NCBI GenBank assembly: GCA_905178155.1
Contig: CAJINV010000001.1
Span: 4,302,233-4,366,232 of the forward strand
Direction: 5' to 3'
Length of the DNA stretch: 64,000 bases
From: Amoebophrya sp. A120
Taxonomy: Eukaryota; Sar; Dinophyceae; Syndiniales; Amoebophryaceae
Positions within the stretch are counted from its first letter, which is position 1, and each line of letters begins with the position of its first letter. Below the pieces are notes generated by a model. It searched no databases and was not told the DNA's origin. It was given only the letters and a program-made list of their open reading frames with translations. The translations under genes were made by a program, and so were the position numbers. Shown here piece after piece: positions 12,201 through 22,000 of the stretch.

Positions 12201-15200
12201 GGCCCGCGCCCGGATCACGTTCAGAAGAACCGTGAGAAGCAGATGTTCTCCAATATGTTGAAGAAAGAGATGCCGAGTCTGATCCAGCAAGCCGCTGCGA
12301 ATCTGATCGCGCAAAATCCGAACTTGACCCAGAATCACACTGCTGGTAGCAATGACGACAGTCATGCGGCCAATTACGCAGGAGATTCCAAGTGGTGTTC
12401 GAATTGCAATTCGGAATCCCACAACACCAAGGATTGCTGGTACAAAAACGGCAATAAGGTCAATAACAAGTCTTCCAATAAGAATTCCGGTAAGGGTAAC
12501 AACACGAATACTGTTCGCAAGGGCAACGACAAGCCGAAGGGTGGAGGTAAGAAAGGAAAAGGAAAGAAGGGTAGGAAATACTGAGTCTTAGATGGTGTTT
12601 CGAAGAAAAGTAGCTTGTTACACAAACTACAAAAAGTAAGAAAACTATTCTTACGGCTGACGAAAACTCGATGTTATAATACAAATTATTCGCGATGTTT
12701 TTCAACTAAATTTTTAACAAAAATACCCCCCCAAAAGAACCCCCCACAAAAAGAACAACCACCTGGTGATGAACCACCAGTGACTACAAGTCATTTTGAA
12801 GAAGATGAATGTGTGTTCGACAGCAAGCTTGACATCTTCAATCCAGATTCTTCATCATTAATCGATATGGATGATTTATTCTCGAATCTCGATAAGAATG
12901 AAGATGAAATTTGTACCAATGATGCAGCTGGTCCAACGAGACAGCTGAAAGGAAAACGAAAAAGAGCAGAGCTGGAGCTTGCTGAGCAATTTGCAACCCC
13001 AGAGATGGCAAATATGACACAACAAGTCCAGGCTCTTGAGTCGACCGATCGCGAAATCCGTAAGATTTTATTTCCTCGATCTCATGTTTCGGATGCGTCC
13101 AAAGCCGAACGAGTTGAAAAATGCAATCTGTCACAAGATGCAGTATTTTCAATCGTAGCAAAAGAAAGCGAGCAAAATCATTCGCCCGAGTACACAGCAA
13201 GAAAGCTAGCACACCTCTACAGCGTTCGCGAATCAGCATTGAGGAAGGTGCGCGAGGCGAACGATGCTCATCGGAATAAAAAGGACGAGCAGCACCGAAA
13301 TCATGAAACAGCTTTTAATTGTGTCGATGATGCAATTTGCGACAGTGGCGCAACAAGTCACATGTCGGGCCGACCAGAGATTTTCGAATCTTGGGACGAC
13401 AGTAATCCAGTGCGAATAACTGTAGCAGACGGAAAAGAGTTGGATGGCCCTGGATATTTTGGCACATTGAAACCAAACGCACTTGGTTGCAAGCGTGCAA
13501 TATTCCATCCATTCCTTCCACAGACCCTCCTCAGTGTCGAGCAACTGAAGAAAGAAGGCTATAGAGTTGTTTTCGACGAAGGGGGCAACTACTTGCAAAG
13601 TAGGAAGACAGGAAAGAGAATTTTTCTTCACAAAGGGATCGGAACCAAGCTGCCGGCCGTGGCACTTGGGTTCAACGAAGATCCAGGTGAAAAGGGTTTG
13701 TTGTGCGAAGAGATCGAGACAGAGTCCACTATGATGACAAAGGCTGAGAAAATGCTTCTTGATCATCAGCGTGCTGGACATCGTAGTCTACCAGGAATAG
13801 TAGTCCGATGTCCTGCCTGCGATCTCGCGAAAAGCAAAGGCGCGCAACATGCAAAAGCGAAGAAAGAATGCTACAAAGTTGAAAAATTCAATGACCAAGT
13901 TGATTTTGACTTCACTGGACCGTGGGAACCTGACTACTGGTCGCAAAGATGGGTGCTAAATGCCATCGATCAAGCAACCAGCTGGCCTCGTTCTTTCATC
14001 TGCAAGAGCAAAGCAGAAGCAGGCGCAAAGCTGCAGGTCTGGATAAATGAAGAGGGACCACCGAAAAGAGTGAGATCCGACAATGCCAAAGAGTTCAAGG
14101 AACCAGGTAGCACTTGGAAAAAGACAGCACAGAAACAGTCCCCGCCGATTCATACTGACTACTCAGCTCCATACGAACCACAAGAAAATGGAAAAGTTGA
14201 AAGATACAATCAAACTCACCAGAACGGAGTGAGGGCAATGATGGTCGGAGTCGATAAGCGTATGTGGAGTTATGCAGCACGCACTTTCTCCCACATATTC
14301 GCCCGAACCCCTACAGCCAAAGGAGGCGAGTCGCCATTTGAAAAACGCTTCAAAAGAAAACCTTCCATCAAGTATTTCCGACGTTTCGGATGCTTGGTAT
14401 ACGCGAAGGATCACTCACAGAAGTCGAAGCTTGAAGACCGGTTTACCCGTGGAATCTTTCTAGGCTACGCCCAAGAAAATTCTACATACCTGGTAGGCAT
14501 GTGGTCCGCAGATGGTCGATGTAAGAAAAGCTCCAAAATCCGCTTCGGAGTCCACGAGGTGAAGTGTTGTAAGTTTGATGAATCAGTGCTGGTCAGCAAG
14601 ATAGATGATCTGAAGCCGGACGCTGACAAGTTGTTAATTGATTTTCCGAATCCGGCGCGTCTGGGTGATAGTTCGCAGCTCGTAGAGCCGAATGTGCCCG
14701 CTGTAGATCATGATCAAAGCAGTCGTGGTCAGGACGCTCCGAGGACCGATCGTTCGAAAGATGAAGAAGATGCGGACAAACGCAGTTCGAAGGAAAAAGA
14801 AACCGTCGAAAACGACGAGGGCAAGAGTTTCGAAGGGGGTGAGCAACCTGAGGAAGGGGGCGAGGAAAATCAAAACCCTAATCAGGATTGGCTCGATTTG
14901 TTTTCAGAGGAGGCGCCTGAAAAATCCCCGAAGCAGAAAAAGAAAGCTGAGAATGGAAATCGAAAAAGAAAGTCTAATACAGTTGATGCTGATGAAAAAG
15001 AGAACGAGACACAAGAAGCGCCTAGGATCCTCGTTGAAGGACCTACACGAAAGAAACTTCGCAAGAAGGGCCGAGGGCATGACAAGAAAAAGCGCAAAGA
15101 ACGCAACGACAAAGGCCAAAGTCGTGGCCCTCGAGCAAAGAAAAGGCAGAAAGTCAATCTTGTGTCGTCATCTGACCTTTTGAAAGATCTACCGATGGAA

Positions 15201-18200
15201 TTTGAAAAAGAAGCAGAAGCTATATTCCAGATTCGTCATGAATTAGAGGAGGACGAAACTCCTTACCTCTTTGGCTTGCAGCACACTTGGGCCAAGTGTC
15301 TGGAAAGTCCTGACGCAATCAAATGGATCGAGTCAGATACGAAAGAACGCCTAGCGCTAGAAGAAGCAAATACGTGGAGGCATGCAACCGCAGAAGACAT
15401 CAAAGAGATGGGTGATAAGTTAGAGATTATCCCGACGGTATGCATCTACACGAAGAAGAGAGACGGACGCTACAAGTGTCGTCTCGTAGCACTAGGAAAC
15501 AGGCAAAAGCTATCTCTTCAAGGAGAAATATACAGCCCAACTGTGAGCCATGCCGCTAACAGGTATTTACTTGTTGAAGCAGCAGCACGCGGATGGAAAG
15601 TTAGACAGTTCGATATTTCAAATGCGTTTGTGCGTGCAGCTCTAGGTGACGAGATCGTGTTATGTCGCCTGCCCAAGCACAACAGCTGGAGCAAGAACAA
15701 AGAAAAAGGCGATGTTGTCAGGCTGTTAAAGTCGTTATACGGTCTGAAGATCAGCCCACGCCGCTGGTATGACGAATATTCCGGCAGACTCAAGAAGTTA
15801 GGCTGGGTTGTATCCGAACACGAACCAGGTTTGTTCAAGAAGTTTGCAAAAGACAAACAGGGAAAAGAGCAAGAGCTCTGGCTAGCAGTTTACGTAGATG
15901 ACAACATTATCTCAGGCGAAGATGATGACCTTGTCGCTGCAGAAATGAATGCAATTTTAGCAGAGTTCCCAGGAAAAGAAATTCTCGCAGAATATGACAA
16001 GGAAGGCAATGAGATCCGCGACCTTCTCGGCGCAAAGTTGACCTTCAACGCGAAAAAGAGAGTCATGAAAATCACTTGCGAAGACGCAATTGATAAGCTG
16101 CTTGAGAAATTTCACATGAAGGACTGCCGCGCAGTAGTTTCCCCATGTTTACCAAATTCCCACGCAGACTTGGACTCGCCGTCGAATTCCACATTTCCGA
16201 TAAGATCGCTAGTAGGCGGAATGTTGTATATCAGTTGCGTTGCCCGGCCTGATATCGCATTCGCAGTACAAAGAGTAGCGACGCAGGTAGCTAGTCCAAC
16301 CGACCAAACGGTAAAAGATGCTAAGCGTATTCTGGCGTATTTGAAAGGAACCAAATCGCAAGGATTGGAATACAGCAAGCAGCAAGAGAAAAAGTTCAAA
16401 GAAATCTACACAAAAGCCGCAGAGCTAGAAAACAAGGAATACAGAGACACTATTGCTTTCTGCGATGCAGATTTTGCAGGATGTTCTGTAAGTTTTCGAT
16501 CCACGTCAGGAACAATCCTATATCGACGCGGAGTTCCCATCTGTTGGAAGTCGAAACGTCAATCGATTCGAGCTACGTCAACAATGGAAGCCGAGTATTG
16601 CGCGATGTATGACTGTGTAAGGATGACTATGGACCAAGGATATTTGAACTGGTTTTCAGAACAAGAGTCAGGATCTCTACCGTTGATCTTCAACGACAAC
16701 AAGTCCGCGCTTGCGTTGAGTCAGACAACCGTAGCCACGAAAAGATCCAAGCACATGAGTCTTCGACTACACCTAGTACGAGACTACGTAAAAGACTTGT
16801 GCTATGTAAACACAGATATCAATCTAGCGGATGGATTGACAAAACCACTTCCAGGAGAGAAGTATATCCAAATCTTCAAAGCTCCCGCAAGAAAAGCTAA
16901 TGAAGTATTTGCGAAAGCTCATTTTGTCGATTTCAATAATCTCTAGGATTTATTGATTCGAATTTCACACGAATTCATCACATCTAAGATTTCTCGAGAT
17001 GATTTCACGTTCATTCGGAAGGGGGAATGTAAGCATGATCAAGAATTTGTTCTTGACAAGCATCCCGATCTGAATTGACTAAATTGAAATCACGATGTAA
17101 ATCACGATGCTACGATGATGATTCAAAATGAGGTCTCATGCAAATCACGATGTTCATGAGAAGGAACAAAAATGAAGTTCACTCTAATCCCGCACTGTAT
17201 ACTAGTGACGATCAACGATTGTTGATCTGATATTTTTCATAAATTTAGGGTGATTAGAACAAATTTGAACTTTCATGTTTTACCCCCTTGACTGAGAACT
17301 CAAAATCTGTGTGTTGTTTGGAACGCTAAATTTTTCCCCACAGGCTGTGACGATAGTCACCATAGATTGATTGCGACTAAGAAACACTGAATCCCACCTA
17401 GATTCTGCTTGACATGCAAGATGGCCAGTGTTCACACCGCCCGCGTTTCTTCGTCGTTGATTGTCTTCACACCGTGAAAATTCGGTTGACATAAAGATAA
17501 AAACAACACCCTGTTAGGACATAAGTACCGCTGTCGCGCCAGCCTTGCTGCCAGGACGAGCACTTTTTGCTAGTGGAGGGCTTGACACCGGTGGCGATTT
17601 TGCCGGAGGTTTACTTCCTTTCGTAGCTCCAGCTTGAGCTTTTGGTACCATCGCACTAGTAGTTGTAGTGCTACCCTTTGCCCCTTTGTTACTTTTAAAA
17701 ACACCGGCACTAGTGCCAGTTCGCCCTGGCGGTGAGTAGGACATTGGCTTCGCACCCTTGCGCATGCCGCTCACGTTCTCGTACACCACGTCAGGCGACT
17801 TCTGGGTGGGTGAAGTTCCGCTCAGACTACTTGCTTTAGCCGTCGTCGCATTCTTTTCCTTTTCACCGCCATCTTCGAGGACCGTTTTTCGGAACAGCCT
17901 TTCCAACTGGTCGAAGCGCTTGTCATCGTCAGCCAACGGCACTAAATGCCCAAGAACGATGCGCCGCAAGACGCTGCTCAGCTCCGGATGCAGTTCGAGG
18001 AAGATTTTGCACACGCGTTCGACCGTGACGTCATAGCGGTTTCGCGCGTTGGTTTCCTGCTCCCGCAGCGTCGCCCGCATCGTATCCAGCTTTCCCTCTA
18101 GCTGGTCGCGCTCTTGCCGCCGTTTCTCGCGCTCTTGCCGGAGCTTGTTCGTCTCCTCCACCTCCGCTTTCAACCTTTCGGCTAAAATCTCACATTTCGC

Positions 18201-18593
18201 CTGGTGCTCTGTCGCTTCCCGAAGGTATTGCGCCTGGAGCTTGGCGTTCAAACGGTCTTTCTTCACCTGTTCGGCGATAGAAATAACCTGCCCTATCCTC
18301 TGAGGCGGAGAATCTTGTTGAGCTGGTTTAGGTTTTATCTTCCCGACGGTCTCCGGGGAGCCGGTTGCCGAACTCGCAGATGGAGGCAGCTCATCTGCTG
18401 TTTTCTTACTCCCGCTGGAACCTCCAGCCGCTTTTCCCGCCGATGGCTTCTTCGCTTCTTCGTCAGTGGTGCTTGCTCCCTCCCGCTCTTCCCAGCGGGC
18501 TGTCAGCTGATTCTCCAAATTACTAACGATGTCAGCAATGTTGGCGCGATTCGCCTGCAGGTCGGCAAGCATCTGCTGAATGTTGTCCGCCAT
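9300..18593 (-). CDS. Coiled-coil protein interrupted by an LTR retrotransposon in its intron
   Basis: Two exons: 18593-17529 (355 codons) and 9974-9300 (224 codons plus TGA). The intron has donor GTACTT and acceptor TTCACAG, phase 0, and reads ...GATA | VLQGSSASS.... If unspliced, the first exon stops nine bases later at TAA. The intron is 7554 nt because it holds the 7383-bp Copia element plus its duplicated 5 bp; without it the intron would be 166 nt. The predicted 579-aa protein begins MADNIQQMLADLQANRANI. It has a strong charged coiled coil around residues 100-200 (EETNKLRQEREKRRQERDQ) and a Ser/Thr/Lys/Pro-rich tail. I recognise no family. The two exons could also be separate genes, but matching phase and intron signals favour one. 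Confidence 0.65.
10109..10572 (+). repeat. 5' LTR of element 1
   Basis: 464 bp, TG...CA ends, matched by 17028-17491 with two substitutions (AAAATTTG/AAAATCTG and GGCTGCGA/GGCTGTGA). It should carry the element's promoter. A TATA-like stretch lies near 10310-10325 but no start site can be assigned. Confidence 0.95.
11436..12584 (+). CDS. gag: Copia element 1 Gag (capsid/nucleocapsid)
   Basis: A 382-aa frame from ATG 11436 to TGA 12582-12584. The central part resembles the Gag-polypeptide of Copia elements (UBN2-like region, SKQGEDETVEEHIDKLKNFW). Near the C-terminus is one CCHC zinc knuckle, CSNCNSESHNTKDC (CX2CX4HX4C), followed by an Asn/Lys/Gly-rich basic tail, as expected for RNA packaging. 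It forms the virus-like particle core. The pol frame follows in the same reading frame after the TGA. Confidence 0.9.
   Translation: MGAPGDDHRPSTSGTVGMLYDAEHEGETGKDFQTFKGSVIAQAFSLNIGPQFKEDLEGKVCMDKWDEVDQLACDQWVADGKHENDFWPTYTTEVRSAYAKLYGTVFKSLTGKARAKAQDIQEEPGADACVVWLMLQIKEKANPQTAGARRMLIKEYFNSKQGEDETVEEHIDKLKNFWNFKLGAKVTAEELRYHCIFGNMREEFDECNKRALANGFSFEETKNHMVEEERALSSNGETTKHKANLVRNKNSRNQHGPRPDHVQKNREKQMFSNMLKKEMPSLIQQAAANLIAQNPNLTQNHTAGSNDDSHAANYAGDSKWCSNCNSESHNTKDCWYKNGNKVNNKSSNKNSGKGNNTNTVRKGNDKPKGGGKKGKGKKGRKY
12615..16946 (+). CDS. pol: Copia element 1 Pol (protease, integrase, RT, RNase H)
   Basis: About 1440 aa, intact. In order: protease motif CDSGATSHMSG near residue 240; the GAG-pre-integrase zinc-binding region (HQRAGH...CPAC); integrase catalytic residues in DFTGPW, SDNAKEF and NGKVERYNQ (D,D,E); a charged 250-residue linker; reverse transcriptase with RLVALGNRQ, DISNAFVRA, SLYGLKISPRRWY and the active site YVDD (about residue 1095); and RNase H with CDADFAG, TMEAEYCA and LADGLTKPLP. 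The first ATG-like start is unclear: the frame is open straight from the gag TGA (same frame, no other stop), so expression is probably by readthrough or from a spliced RNA. Confidence 0.92.
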   Translation: MLHKLQKVRKLFLRLTKTRCYNTNYSRCFSTKFLTKIPPQKNPPQKEQPPGDEPPVTTSHFEEDECVFDSKLDIFNPDSSSLIDMDDLFSNLDKNEDEICTNDAAGPTRQLKGKRKRAELELAEQFATPEMANMTQQVQALESTDREIRKILFPRSHVSDASKAERVEKCNLSQDAVFSIVAKESEQNHSPEYTARKLAHLYSVRESALRKVREANDAHRNKKDEQHRNHETAFNCVDDAICDSGATSHMSGRPEIFESWDDSNPVRITVADGKELDGPGYFGTLKPNALGCKRAIFHPFLPQTLLSVEQLKKEGYRVVFDEGGNYLQSRKTGKRIFLHKGIGTKLPAVALGFNEDPGEKGLLCEEIETESTMMTKAEKMLLDHQRAGHRSLPGIVVRCPACDLAKSKGAQHAKAKKECYKVEKFNDQVDFDFTGPWEPDYWSQRWVLNAIDQATSWPRSFICKSKAEAGAKLQVWINEEGPPKRVRSDNAKEFKEPGSTWKKTAQKQSPPIHTDYSAPYEPQENGKVERYNQTHQNGVRAMMVGVDKRMWSYAARTFSHIFARTPTAKGGESPFEKRFKRKPSIKYFRRFGCLVYAKDHSQKSKLEDRFTRGIFLGYAQENSTYLVGMWSADGRCKKSSKIRFGVHEVKCCKFDESVLVSKIDDLKPDADKLLIDFPNPARLGDSSQLVEPNVPAVDHDQSSRGQDAPRTDRSKDEEDADKRSSKEKETVENDEGKSFEGGEQPEEGGEENQNPNQDWLDLFSEEAPEKSPKQKKKAENGNRKRKSNTVDADEKENETQEAPRILVEGPTRKKLRKKGRGHDKKKRKERNDKGQSRGPRAKKRQKVNLVSSSDLLKDLPMEFEKEAEAIFQIRHELEEDETPYLFGLQHTWAKCLESPDAIKWIESDTKERLALEEANTWRHATAEDIKEMGDKLEIIPTVCIYTKKRDGRYKCRLVALGNRQKLSLQGEIYSPTVSHAANRYLLVEAAARGWKVRQFDISNAFVRAALGDEIVLCRLPKHNSWSKNKEKGDVVRLLKSLYGLKISPRRWYDEYSGRLKKLGWVVSEHEPGLFKKFAKDKQGKEQELWLAVYVDDNIISGEDDDLVAAEMNAILAEFPGKEILAEYDKEGNEIRDLLGAKLTFNAKKRVMKITCEDAIDKLLEKFHMKDCRAVVSPCLPNSHADLDSPSNSTFPIRSLVGGMLYISCVARPDIAFAVQRVATQVASPTDQTVKDAKRILAYLKGTKSQGLEYSKQQEKKFKEIYTKAAELENKEYRDTIAFCDADFAGCSVSFRSTSGTILYRRGVPICWKSKRQSIRATSTMEAEYCAMYDCVRMTMDQGYLNWFSEQESGSLPLIFNDNKSALALSQTTVATKRSKHMSLRLHLVRDYVKDLCYVNTDINLADGLTKPLPGEKYIQIFKAPARKANEVFAKAHFVDFNNL
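17028..17491 (+). repeat. 3' LTR of element 1
   Basis: 464 bp, 99.6% identical to the 5' LTR by direct reading (two mismatches). It is followed immediately by the duplicated target TAAAG. Confidence 0.95.
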
Positions 18594-19094
18594 TTTTCTT
18601 TTCTTTTTGCACGCTGTCTGACTCTCCTCGGGGTTGGCAGTTGATATAGACTGCTCTACCGCCGTTTATCAAAAAACTTTGATGCACTCGATTCGTCACG
18701 CTTGAAGAGCGAAAGCGAAGCCAATACGACGATACAGCAAGAACTCTGTCTGGTTCAACTTCATCAAACACCGTAGCCAAGAACATTAAAGTTGCACTAA
18801 AATTGCACTAGCGTGGTCCTCCTTTCTGCTACACAAGTAGTTGGCGCTCATGTTCCATATGGTATCACTGTTCGTCTTCGTGAGTATATGCGTCAGAGTT
18901 TCCATTGAGCTTCTTGGTCCCGATGTCAATTCAAGTCACTACAGTCAGAGCAATGCATTCTCGTCCTGCATGCGTCATTAGATGTAAGATGGAAAAAATT
19001 TCCAAAGCGAGCTTCATCAGCCCTTCTAGCTTCGAATTTGTATTTGATAAGAACCACTACCTCCGTGCGAAAAATAACGAACGCTGCACCTCGC
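18594..19094. other. Intergenic, no gene seen
   Basis: 500 bp between the coiled-coil gene start and the stop of the GT15-like gene, both minus strand. No ORF with protein character, RNA gene or introner ends are visible. Confidence 0.5.
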
Positions 19095-22000
19095 TCACTC
19101 ACAAGCGAAGAACGGCTTCCGCCAGTTCCACTTTTCTGGCAGCAGGTGCAGGTAATTGACGTTCAGTGTCCCTTTGATCACTTGCTGGTCCTGCTGCAGC
19201 ACAATGTACCGCTCCGCCTCGTTGTATTCCCGGTCGATGGCGTTGGTTTTGTTTTTGTAGAAGGAGCTCCGCTCAAACTTCCACCGGAATTCCCAGATGT
19301 CGCCCGTGTCCGGGTCCCACACCTTGACCGGGTGCCCCGCGACGCAGTCCACGAAGTGCTGGTGTGCGTAGGGCAGTCGCGTCATGTTCCAGACTAGAGA
19401 GTGGTTCAACGCGACTTCCAACGGGCGCATCAAGACCGCGAACCCGATTGTCTGCACGATGTGGTCGCCCCAGCCGTGGATCTGGAACATGCCGTGCAAG
19501 CTGTTGAGGTATTTCACGTAGCGCTGGTAGAGCGTGTCGGGCGTGCCGGTGTACTTGCTGTTCGTGATCGCGTTGGGCATCACACAGCCCCCAGACAAGG
19601 CGTTTCCCTGCGGGTACTCAAACGTGATCACCACGACCTCGTCGAAAAGCGATTTAAACTCGTTCAAAGGCTTCCCGCCGCTGTCCAACTCCTCAGCCTC
19701 ATCCTCATCCTCCTCGTCGTCGTCCTTTCGGTTTCTCCTTTTTTCCTCGAGAGTCTTGTCCTCCCGCTCAATCACCTCCAGCGTCTTCCCCTCCCGGCGC
19801 AACTGCCGCGCCGACGGACCGTCTAGTTGCTGCATCGGGAGGCGCAGTTGCCGGTTCGGGTAGGTGAACAGTTTCGACTCCATCAAGTGTCGATGCTGTA
19901 ACGCCCAGAAGTTCGTGATCTCCCATAACTGTTGCAGTGCGGCGGTCTTCTGCGAACGGTAGAGGATCTTGTAGCCCCACGCAAGCTCCAGGTCAGAAAC
20001 GAAATCGTTAACGTGTTCGACAAAAGTTTGTTTCGCTTGCTGAAGAACTGCTGTGGAACTGGAAGACGAAGAAGATGTTGTTTTTACAGCATTCTTTTTC
20101 TTACTGCCACCATCTCTATTTTGGTCCTGCTCTTCAAACACGCCATTCTCTTCCTTCACCTGCGCCAAGAAGTCGTCCAGATGGTTCTTCAGAAAGTACT
20201 TTTTCGACCGCTGCTGCAAAACGAGATTTTTGTGCTCGAAGTCCGCAAACGGATCATAGCCCTTAGCGTCGTTCGGGAAGTAAGCGTCCGTGTCCAGCCA
20301 CCAAGACAGGTGGAACCTTTGCATAACGCTCGTCAAGTACAAGGGTCCGCTCCTGAAGTGGATCATCTCCAACCACGGGTAAGACCTGTGGTGGTCTTGT
20401 CGGTCCATGTTCGGCAGAATTGGTAATTCCGGTTTTTCGCGCAGATGCAGCCATATCCGGTTCTTCGACTTTGCGACAATGTCCAACAGAGAAATGTCCT
20501 GCCCGTACTCGCTATCCACCTTCACGTCCGCGCCGACCGACTTCAGATGCCCGTTCCGCCCACGGGACACAAAAATTGTCCCTGCGGGCTGTGCATGTTG
20601 CCGCATCTGTTTCGCTTGCTCGTAGAACTCGTCTGCGTTTTCAAATCGAAAGACGCGAGCCTCGGAGTTGTGGTCCGTGCGGAAATGGGCAAGGCGTTTC
20701 ACCTTCTCCAGAACCAAATCGTCTTCTTCGGCTTCTTTTGATGGCGCAGGAGCAGGGGCTTTTGTCTTTTTGTCTTTACTTGCGGCAGTTTTCGCTTGTA
20801 GTTTCCTCTCCTGTTCTTTTTTCCACTCCAGATATTCCTCCTCCTCCTCTCGCCTGATCAAGTACGCCTCGATCTGGGTGGTTGTCTCCTCGCTGACCGC
20901 TGGCTTGTTCATCCTCTTCCTCCATGCCGCGAATTCCTGGTCATCGAAGTCATCCTTCAAAACTTTGCTAGCCCCGCCGTTGTTCAGGAATTGGAGCTCC
21001 TGCTCCCGAGAGATGCCGACGTGCCAGATCAAAACGGGGTAGTCGAAGTACTTGTTAAAGTTGTTCCAGAGATTGCTCAGCGCGTGCTGCAACTCCCACA
21101 AGTGGTCCTCCCCGTGATCCAGCAAGTAGTAAATCGCGTGCTTGTTCTCGTTTGTGGGAAGCGTTTTCTCAAAAGCTTCCGACCGCAGTTCCTCCTCGCC
21201 GCACAAAGGTCCGCGGTAGGGCGCGAAGCACTCACAGATTCTCTGCGAATTCGGCTCCCGCCGGACGCAGCGGCCCCGGTTGCTGTTTTCGATAAACGTA
21301 TCCACCCCGGGGCCGGGGTGCTTGTGGTAAAACCGCTTCGGAAACAGCCGGTGAACGAGAAAGGAGTACAGGCTCGGGAAACTCTCCAAAACTTCTCCTT
21401 TTCCAAACACGTCGCCGCCGTGGAGCGCCAAGCCGCTGCTTACGATATCCTTTGGAATTCTCGTCTTCCGGAGCAGAAAATCCGCCCAGTAAAACCGCGC
21501 GCGGCGGTAGAGCCCGAGTTCCTCGCTGTAGAGGAAGTTGTACTCCAGGCGCTGGAACGCCATCGTCTTCCAGGGGGAGCAGAACCACCCATCGAGCCAG
21601 TGATCGAAAACTGACAACTGCCTTTCCGGGTGGTCCAGCTCCTTCACCACGTAGCTCTTGTGTTTGAACACTGCGTAGGCGTGGTCGATCTGGAGCAACT
21701 GGTACCCAAACGGTTTCAGCATGTCCACCAACACCTGCAAGCTGCAGTGGGTCACGTGGTCACCCCACTCCTCGCGCTCCACGTGCTCCTGCAAGCCCTG
21801 GGCGATTTGCTCCAGCGGGGGCGGGACCAGAGGGTTGAAGGGCAGATACCAGATTTTCGGCAAAAAGTAGTTCGACAGAATCATGTTGTTCAGGATTTCG
21901 CAGTTCACCGTCTGCACCGCGGCGGAAGCGATGTCGACACTGTGTGCCGGGGAGGTTCCGGGTCTGGTTTGCGCCCACGGCATGACCGGTGCCCGGTGGC

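Larger units (their letters stand above)
10109..17491 (+). mobile_element. Complete Ty1/Copia LTR retrotransposon, element 1
   Basis: It is bounded by 464-bp LTRs beginning TGTAAGCATG and ending TTGACA. It is flanked by a perfect 5-bp duplication TAAAG at 10104-10108 and 17492-17496. The LTRs differ at only two positions, so insertion is recent. Gag and a full Copia-order polyprotein (protease, integrase, reverse transcriptase, RNase H) are intact on the plus strand, antisense to the host gene. A polypurine tract GGAAGGGGGAA (17017-17027) abuts the 3' LTR. I cannot find a primer-binding site beginning TGG after the 5' LTR. Confidence 0.95.

Noticed and set aside
12838-13781. Long minus-strand ORFs inside element 1
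   Set aside because: They are antisense to an intact, motif-rich pol frame and have no protein features.
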